10,962 nucleotides of DNA from positions 1-10,962 of the forward strand of contig JACCUO010000068.1 in assembly GCA_013811765.1 (NCBI GenBank). The letters run 5' to 3'. The position numbers and the translations under genes are program-made. Below are positions 7,235 to 10,962 of this stretch, piece by piece. The DNA is from Thermoleophilaceae bacterium (GTDB lineage Bacteria; Actinomycetota; Thermoleophilia; Solirubrobacterales; Thermoleophilaceae). The stretch's first letter is position 1; each line of letters opens with the position of its first letter. A model generated the notes under the pieces. That model did not search any database and was not told the origin of the DNA. It saw nothing but the letters and a program-made list of their open reading frames with translations.

Positions 7235-7552
7235 ATGCCCGAGCGCGCTTTCACGGATGGGGAGTTGGACCGCGCGGTCGAGGCCCTTGGCGACCCCGAG
7301 CGCTTTCGGACGGCCGAGGCGCGCGTCGCGCGCGTGGCACCCCAGCTCCAGCGGATACTGAACGACGCCCTGCATTCCGGCGGCTGGTTCGGTGAGGCCC
7401 ACGACTCCCAGATCCGTCAGGCCGCGGCCGCCGGGGAGGAGAACGAGCGCATCGTCGCGATGCGCACGCTCCTGGCCGAGGAGACCCGCATGGGGATGCT
7501 CGTCGGGGTGGCTGTGGGCTGGGAGCTCGCGCGTGAGCTGGAGCTCTCCTGA
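7235..7552 (+). CDS. Small soluble hypothetical protein, function unknown
   Basis: The product has 105 residues and is predicted to be mostly helical, with no signal peptide or cysteine. Segments that look ordered are ELDRAVEALGDPERFRTAEA, QLQRILNDALHSGGWFGEAH and TRMGMLVGVAVGWELARELE; the last is amphipathic to mildly hydrophobic. I do not recognise a family. ATG 7235 is chosen because it fits the TATCAT box; the frame stays open to 7163, but that would run back across selD. It diverges from selD across 19 bp and is followed after 63 bp by the dienelactone hydrolase gene. Confidence 0.75.
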   Translation: MPERAFTDGELDRAVEALGDPERFRTAEARVARVAPQLQRILNDALHSGGWFGEAHDSQIRQAAAAGEENERIVAMRTLLAEETRMGMLVGVAVGWELARELELS

Positions 7553-7571
7553 GATCGACGGACCCCAGAGA

Positions 7572-7577
7572 TATCCT
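7572..7577 (+). promoter_or_regulatory. Candidate -10 box (TATCCT) for the dienelactone hydrolase gene
   Basis: TATCCT matches TATAAT at 4 of 6 positions. CTGAGA (7549-7554, 4 of 6 to TTGACA) lies 17 bases upstream of it. The leader would be about 30 bases and contains a ribosome site, unlike the leaderless genes nearby. Confidence 0.4.
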
Positions 7578-7603
7578 CGCCCCGCCCTTTCGACCCTCTA
7601 GTG

Positions 7604-7610
7604 AAGGAGA
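7604..7610 (+). promoter_or_regulatory. Ribosome binding site for the dienelactone hydrolase gene
   Basis: AAGGAGA lies five bases before ATG 7616. It decides this start over the in-frame GTG at 7601, which precedes it. Confidence 0.7.
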
Positions 7611-7615
7611 GCACG

Positions 7616-8296
7616 ATGCCTGACGTGGAGTTCGAGACGGGCAGTGGCAGTGCCCCGGGCTACCTCGCGGCCCCCGAGTCGGGCGGTGGACCCGGTGTGA
7701 TCGTTCTCCAGGAGTGGTGGGGTCTCGAGGACCACATCAAGGACGTGTGCGACCGGCTGGCGAAGGAGGGCTTCTTCGCGCTCGCCCCCGACCTCTTCCG
7801 AGGTGAGACCACCGACCAGCCCGACGAGGCCCAGCAGAAGATGATGGCGCTCTCGATGGATCAGGCCGAGCACGACATGCGCGGCGCAGTCGACTTCCTG
7901 GTGGAGCAGGAAGGTGTGCACGGGCCGGGCGTGGGCGCGGTCGGCTTCTGCCTCGGTGGCGGGCTCGCGGTGTGGGCCGCCACGATCAACGAGAAGGTGA
8001 AGGCGGTGGTGAGCTACTACTACGTCATGCCACACGGCAAGCCGGACTTCTCGGAGATCAAGGCTCCCGTGCTGGGCCACTTCGGCACGGACGACGACTT
8101 CGTCCTGCCCGGCCACGCCAAGGCCCTCGAGCGCGAGATAGCGAACGCCTCGGGCCGGCCGGTGAGCTTCGAGTTCTACGAGGGTGCGGGGCACGCCTTC
8201 TTCAACGACACGAACCGCCTCGGCACCTACGACCAAGGGGCGGCCGAGCTCTCCTGGGGGCGCACACTCGACTTCCTGCGCTCGAACCTGGGCTGA
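7616..8296 (+). CDS. Dienelactone hydrolase family protein (alpha/beta hydrolase)
   Basis: The product has 226 residues, typical of carboxymethylenebutenolidase-like enzymes. These use a Cys-Asp-His triad to open enol-lactones such as dienelactone in chlorocatechol breakdown; many relatives act on other esters. The triad is visible: C112 in VGFCLGGG, D160 in HFGTDDDFV and H193 in GAGHAFFND. The family glutamate is E33 in LQEWWGL. DLFRGET (59-65) is also typical. There is no signal peptide, so it is cytoplasmic. No catechol-pathway gene is nearby, so the substrate is unknown. The lipoprotein gene starts seven bases after the stop and is probably co-transcribed. Confidence 0.93.
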   Translation: MPDVEFETGSGSAPGYLAAPESGGGPGVIVLQEWWGLEDHIKDVCDRLAKEGFFALAPDLFRGETTDQPDEAQQKMMALSMDQAEHDMRGAVDFLVEQEGVHGPGVGAVGFCLGGGLAVWAATINEKVKAVVSYYYVMPHGKPDFSEIKAPVLGHFGTDDDFVLPGHAKALEREIANASGRPVSFEFYEGAGHAFFNDTNRLGTYDQGAAELSWGRTLDFLRSNLG

Positions 8297-8303
8297 GGGC
8301 CGG

Positions 8304-8846
8304 GTGGCCACGCCCGGAGGAAGCTCCCGTGCGCACAGGCAGGTCGCTGCGGCGGCGATCGCCGCCATGGCGCTTCTCGGTGCCGGCTGCGGGGATGACG
8401 AGGGCCAAGGCGAGCGGAAGACCGTGGAGACCACCACCAGGCCGACCACCTCCCCCGAGACCGCCCCGGCCCGCACCGGTCCCGAGCCCCGGCAGACCAC
8501 CACGACACCGGCGGAAGATGCCCGCCCCCCAACATCGCCAGAGGACGGGCCGGGCGGGGCGGGGGACGAGGAGCCGGTCAGCTCTCAGGCACTGCTGACC
8601 GGCCGCGCGGGGAAGATCGGCCCTCGGCGTGTACAGGTGCCGCCCTTCATCGCGATCCGCGTGGAGCTGCGCTCCGCCGACGGCAGGTCCTACGCGCTGC
8701 GGTTCGGCAAGCGGCTGATCAGGGCGAATCGAGATATGCCCTCGATGTCCGCCACCTTCGACGGCCTGCGTCCCGGGCGGCGGCTGCAGGGCAGCTCCGA
8801 GTCCGGCACGGTGGTGATCGAGGCCTCCGCGGAACCCGGCCCCTGA
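8304..8846 (+). CDS. Putative lipoprotein with Thr/Pro-rich linker
   Basis: The product has 180 residues from GTG 8304. The N-terminus has Arg/His residues (SSRAHRQ), a hydrophobic stretch (VAAAAIAAMALLGAG) and a lipobox LGAGC, giving the lipidated cysteine at 29. Export and anchoring to the outer face of the membrane are therefore likely. Residues about 30-95 form a disordered linker rich in Thr, Pro, Glu and Gly (TTTRPTTSPET, TTTTPAEDARPPTSPED). Residues about 97-180 look like a compact beta domain (RRVQVPPFIAIRVELRSADG, YALRFGKRLI, GTVVIEASAEPGP), perhaps cupredoxin-like, but no copper ligands are evident and I do not assign a family. No stronger start is in frame before the lipobox. It ends nine bases before the convergent sigma factor gene. 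Confidence 0.75.
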   Translation: MATPGGSSRAHRQVAAAAIAAMALLGAGCGDDEGQGERKTVETTTRPTTSPETAPARTGPEPRQTTTTPAEDARPPTSPEDGPGGAGDEEPVSSQALLTGRAGKIGPRRVQVPPFIAIRVELRSADGRSYALRFGKRLIRANRDMPSMSATFDGLRPGRRLQGSSESGTVVIEASAEPGP

Positions 8847-8855
8847 CGCGGTGGC

Positions 8856-10271
8856 CTACGGAGCCGGTGGAGGGGGCGCCGCCACGGGCGCCGGCTCCCC
8901 GGCGGGGGGCGGCTCGAGGATGGCGACGGGCGCCTCGCTCGGAGGCAAGGGAGCTGGAACGAAGGCCTCCGGCGGCCGGGGGACAGGCTCGATGCGCGGG
9001 GGCAGCGTGGCTGTGGACTCCTCCTCCTGCACCGGCGCGGGCGCCGGGGGGACGGGTGCCGGGACGGGTGCCGGCGTGGCGGCTACCGGAACCGGGGGCG
9101 GCTTGGGCTTGCTCTTGGCGGCCTTGATCGCCGAGGGTGGCGTCTTCCGCGGCTTGACCGCGGGCTCGGGGGCCTTCGGAGTCTGGGCCGGCACGCGCAC
9201 CGGCGCGACGCGCGTGGTGACCGGCACTCCAGCGTCCCGCTTTGTGACCTGCTTCACCTCCACCGCGCCCGCGGTCACGATCACCGCTGCCGCCATGCCT
9301 GCAGCGGCCTTCGAAGCAAGCGTGCCAAGGCCCGCTCCAAGCGCCCCCGAGGCAGCCCCGCTCGCAGCTGTGGCCGCGGTGGCGGCGCCCCCCGCGGCCA
9401 TTCCCGCAGAGCCCACGATGCCCGAGCCGCCGGCGGCGGCGCCCCCGGCAGCGGCTCCGCCACCGAAGCCGAGCTTTGCGAGCCCGAGCTTCTTGAGGAT
9501 CACGAGTGGACCGATCGGGTACACGGCGGCCAGTGCCTTCGTCGTGCTGCGGAGCTCGGTACGGAAGATGCGACAGCGGTCGCAGGCCTTGACGTGGCGG
9601 CGCACCGGGGATGTGCTCCGGGTGAGTCCCTCGGCCACCCGGCCAAGCTCCAGTCGCACCTCGTCGCAGGTGAGCAGCCGCGCCTCGGCGGCCTCGGCAA
9701 GGCTCACGCGGGCGCGTACCAGAAGCGACTTGACGCTCGGGATGGTGGTGTCCATCGTCTCGGCGATCTGCTCGTAGGACAGCGCGTCGATCTCGCGCAG
9801 CAGCAGGGCGGTCCGCTGGGTCTCGGGCAGGTCGCCCACGTCGGTGACGACCTGGCGAAACTCCTCGCGGCCGTGGACCGTCTCGGCCGTGGTGGCGCCG
9901 TTGTCGCGCTCGAAGATGTCCATCGAGTCCTGGCCGGCGGCTCGGGGCTTGCGCAGGTGGTTCAGGCACCGATTGCGCGCAATGCGATACAGCCACGGCC
10001 GGGCGTTGACTGGCCTCTCGTCGGCCAGCAACGCGTTGTAGGCGGCGGCGAAGACCTCCTGCAGCACGTCCTCGGCGTCCTCCTGGGAGCTGAGCATGTG
10101 CCTGCAGAATGCGAGGAGACGCGGCTGATAGCGCTGGACGAGCGCCTCGAACGCACCGTTGTGGCCCCGGCGAATGAGCGCCACGAGCCGCTCGTCCCCC
10201 TGAAGGCGCAGCAGCGGGGAACGGCCGGCGAGCGCAGGAAGCGAGGGGTGGTGTAGAGCGGAAGCTTCCAT
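8856..10271 (-). CDS. ECF-type sigma factor fused to a zinc-finger anti-sigma-like domain, membrane segment and Pro-rich tail
   Basis: The 471-residue product (numbered from ATG 10271) joins several parts. Region 2 lies at about 33-107 (GAFEALVQRYQPRLLAFCRH, EDAEDVLQEVFAAAYNALLA, PWLYRIARNRCLNHLRK). Region 4 lies at about 139-193 (LPETQRTALLLREIDALSYE and the helix-turn-helix SVKSLLVRARVSLAE). A zf-HC2-like zinc finger follows: C202, H226, C230, C233 in RRHVKACDRC, the signature of zinc-binding anti-sigma domains. Next come a Gly/Ala-rich stretch (269-320), a membrane segment (about 322-339, AAAGMAAAVIVTAGAVEV) and about 130 residues rich in Pro, Ala, Lys and Glu, probably outside the cell. 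A normal ECF sigma factor has about 170-200 residues. The GTG at 10292 is an alternative start adding seven residues. No separate anti-sigma gene is adjacent, consistent with control in cis. Confidence 0.9.
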   Translation of the reverse strand: MEASALHHPSLPALAGRSPLLRLQGDERLVALIRRGHNGAFEALVQRYQPRLLAFCRHMLSSQEDAEDVLQEVFAAAYNALLADERPVNARPWLYRIARNRCLNHLRKPRAAGQDSMDIFERDNGATTAETVHGREEFRQVVTDVGDLPETQRTALLLREIDALSYEQIAETMDTTIPSVKSLLVRARVSLAEAAEARLLTCDEVRLELGRVAEGLTRSTSPVRRHVKACDRCRIFRTELRSTTKALAAVYPIGPLVILKKLGLAKLGFGGGAAAGGAAAGGSGIVGSAGMAAGGAATAATAASGAASGALGAGLGTLASKAAAGMAAAVIVTAGAVEVKQVTKRDAGVPVTTRVAPVRVPAQTPKAPEPAVKPRKTPPSAIKAAKSKPKPPPVPVAATPAPVPAPVPPAPAPVQEEESTATLPPRIEPVPRPPEAFVPAPLPPSEAPVAILEPPPAGEPAPVAAPPPPAP

Positions 10272-10375
10272 GCGATATCCGGGGGCCGGCACGCCCCTGG
10301 TAAGAGAAAACGCTAGCAGCGCCCAAGTTGCGGTCGGGTGCCGGGCCGGCTGGGGTGGGGGCTTTCAGTGGCGAG

Positions 10376-10459
10376 TGCCCGGGGCGGGGCTCGAACCCGC
10401 ACGCTCTTTCGAGCAGCGTCTTTTAAGGACGCGGCCTCTACCAGTTGGGCTACCCGGGC
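10376..10459 (-). tRNA. tRNA-Leu (anticodon UAA)
   Basis: The 84-base minus-strand sequence folds as a class II tRNA. The acceptor stem is GCCCGGG with CCCGGGC plus discriminator A. The D arm contains AACTGGTAGA. The anticodon stem GCGTC/GACGC encloses loop CTTAAAA, giving anticodon UAA. The long variable arm GCTC-GAAA-GAGC is typical of Leu, and the T arm is GCGGG-TTCGAGC-CCCGC. The 3' CCA is not encoded. It reads UUA, the rarest leucine codon in GC-rich actinobacteria; the Streptomyces equivalent is bldA. Confidence 0.93.
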
Positions 10460-10468
10460 CCCTGGGGA

Positions 10469-10474
10469 ATGCTA
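10469..10474 (-). promoter_or_regulatory. Candidate -10 box (TAGCAT) for tRNA-Leu
   Basis: On the minus strand TAGCAT (4 of 6 to TATAAT) ends nine bases before the tRNA 5' end, a usual distance for a tRNA with a very short leader. No convincing -35 is visible. Confidence 0.35.
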
Positions 10475-10501
10475 AGCGCTCCCCGCGCGCGGGACCGTAT
10501 G

Positions 10502-10565
10502 TCGCGGCGGTGGACTCTCGCGGCGGTGGATTCCCTTCTTGTCGCGGCGGTGGACTCCGTTCTTG
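10502..10565. repeat. Direct tandem repeats, 24-bp unit (2.7 copies)
   Basis: Two adjacent 24-bp units, 10518-10541 and 10542-10565, differ at two positions. They are preceded without a gap by a 16-bp partial copy at 10502-10517. All three share TCGCGGCGGTGGAYTC. The full units end in TTCTTG. They lie between tRNA-Leu and the Mce-family gene and are not part of a recognisable gene. Confidence 0.85.
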
Positions 10566-10590
10566 TGCCCCAACCACGGCTGTGTATCCC

Positions 10591-10675
10591 GGGTGGGGTA
10601 GCTCAGCGCCTTAAGACGCGGTTAACAATTCACCCAGCTGATGCAACGCCGACTGCGTCATCGGTTCCTCCACTC
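10591..10675 (+). other. tRNA-like fragment (5' half resembles a tRNA; not a functional tRNA)
   Basis: GGTGGGGTAGCTCAGC at 10592-10607 is the standard 5' end of many bacterial tRNAs (acceptor plus the TAGCTCAG of the D arm). CTCCACT at 10668-10674 could pair with GGTGGGG allowing two G-U pairs. However, no D-stem partner, anticodon stem or T arm can be built between them. It may be a decayed or recombined tRNA remnant, or chance. Confidence 0.25.
10640..10662. other. Bulged hairpin upstream of the Mce-family gene
   Basis: GATG (10640-10643) pairs with CATC (10659-10662) and ACGC (10646-10649) with GCGT (10655-10658). A CA bulge lies on the left and the loop is CGACT. It sits next to an AT-rich segment that may hold the promoter, so an operator or an RNA structure is possible. 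Confidence 0.3.
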
Positions 10676-10676
10676 A

Positions 10677-10682
10677 TATAGA
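10677..10682 (+). promoter_or_regulatory. Candidate -10 box (TATAGA) for the Mce-family gene
   Basis: This lies in the only clearly AT-rich stretch of the region (10671-10688). It is 22 bases before the ATG at 10705, which would leave a short leader that includes the ribosome site. Confidence 0.35.
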
Positions 10683-10689
10683 TTTTCTG

Positions 10690-10696
10690 AGAGGTG
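10690..10696 (+). promoter_or_regulatory. Ribosome binding site for the Mce-family gene
   Basis: AGAGGTG lies eight bases before ATG 10705 and supports that start. Confidence 0.5.
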
Positions 10697-10704
10697 ACGC
10701 ACCG

Positions 10705-10962
10705 ATGCCCGGCAGAACCGGCACGAAGTCGGGGACCGGTCGATCGGGAGGAGATACCGGAACAAGGATGGGAGCTGTGAGCAGGTTGGGGCGGGTGGCC
10801 GCCCTCGGCGCGGTCATCGCGGCCGTCACGCTGGTCGCGCTGGTCCTCGTCGGCGGAGGATCGGGCGGCTACGAGGTCACGGCGAAGTTCATCAACGCGG
10901 GCCAGATCGTGAAGGGGAATCCGGTCCAAACCGGCGGCACGGCCATCGGCACGGTCAAGGAC
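10705..10962 (+). CDS. Mce/MlaD-family lipid-transport substrate-binding protein (5' part only)
   Basis: The frame is open from ATG 10705 to the window edge (86 codons). A basic, Gly/Thr-rich cytoplasmic stretch (1-30) is followed by one membrane anchor (about 31-51, VAALGAVIAAVTLVALVLVG). Then comes the start of an MlaD/Mce domain: YEVTAKFINAGQIVKGNPVQ, then GGTAIGTVKD (56-86). Family members form hexameric rings or tubes outside the membrane and carry lipids or sterols to an ABC transporter (permease YrbE/MlaE, ATPase MlaF/MceG). The partner genes would lie beyond the window. A second ATG at 10768 (residue 22), with GGAGGAG 14 bases upstream of it, is an alternative start that keeps the anchor. 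Confidence 0.88.
   Translation, partial: MPGRTGTKSGTGRSGGDTGTRMGAVSRLGRVAALGAVIAAVTLVALVLVGGGSGGYEVTAKFINAGQIVKGNPVQTGGTAIGTVKD

Noticed and set aside
7598..8503. 301-codon minus-strand frame opposite the dienelactone hydrolase gene
   Set aside because: The + strand has a full hydrolase with an intact catalytic triad; the antisense frame shows no family motif.
9200..9470. Gly/Ala codon repeats in the sigma factor gene as a separate repeat element
   Set aside because: They are explained by the Gly/Ala-rich spacer of the protein; no regular DNA period was seen.
8719..10326. 535-codon minus-strand frame, longer than the sigma factor gene itself
   Set aside because: It is in another frame across the sigma factor gene, is dominated by Arg/Gly/Ala and lacks recognisable domains, whereas the chosen frame has clear sigma regions 2 and 4 and a zinc finger.
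10502..10565. CRISPR array
   Set aside because: The units adjoin with no spacers and there are fewer than three full copies, so these are tandem direct repeats.
10270..10614. Open frames overlapping tRNA-Leu and the 24-bp repeats on either strand
   Set aside because: They run through a well-folded tRNA and a repeat array and have no protein-like composition or start signals.

Overview
The window is GC-rich, densely coded DNA from a chromosome. The linkage mazG-eno-ftsB (divIC type), the actinobacterial style of promoters (TAnnnT -10 boxes a few bases before start codons), GTG/TTG starts, a cysteine-type selD, a csrA gene and an Mce/MlaD gene together suggest an actinobacterium. The Thermoleophilia (Solirubrobacterales and relatives) are the best guess. 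This is an inference from gene content and style; no marker gene fixes the taxon.

Layout. 1-2548: the Pro/Gly-rich end of an unidentified gene, then mazG, eno (overlapping mazG by 4 bases) and an FtsB/DivIC-like divisome protein, all on +. 2593-2901: a small conserved-looking hypothetical (+). 2949-3554 (-) and 3700-3924 (+): a divergent pair made of an unusual acidic and Arg/Gly-rich protein with an HTH-like N-terminus, and CsrA. The pair shares a 145-bp region carrying an inverted repeat. A strong two-part hairpin closes csrA against a small tail-anchored membrane protein (3965-4204, -). 4282-6218: a YbdK-type glutamate-cysteine ligase homologue and a zinc-ribbon/rhomboid-fold membrane protein, each with a likely leaderless promoter. 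6205-7215 (-): selD, overlapping the rhomboid gene tail to tail. 7235-8846 (+): a small hypothetical diverging from selD across 19 bp, a dienelactone hydrolase and a lipoprotein. 8856-10271 (-): an ECF sigma factor fused to a zinc-finger anti-sigma-like domain, a membrane segment and a long Pro-rich tail. 10376-10459 (-): tRNA-Leu(UAA). 10460-10704: a non-coding stretch with 24-bp tandem repeats, a tRNA-like fragment and a bulged hairpin, leading into the start of an Mce/MlaD-family gene that runs off the window.

Functionally this is mostly core housekeeping (nucleotide sanitation, glycolysis, division, selenophosphate synthesis, a tRNA) interleaved with regulators and small lineage-specific genes. 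The parts most worth a second look are the single-chain sigma/anti-sigma/membrane fusion, the rhomboid-fold protein that has lost every catalytic position, the csrA/RG-protein divergent pair, the divergent selD promoter with overlapping -10 boxes, and the repeat-rich leader of the Mce gene. I saw no CRISPR array, insertion sequence, phage gene or recognisable defence system.
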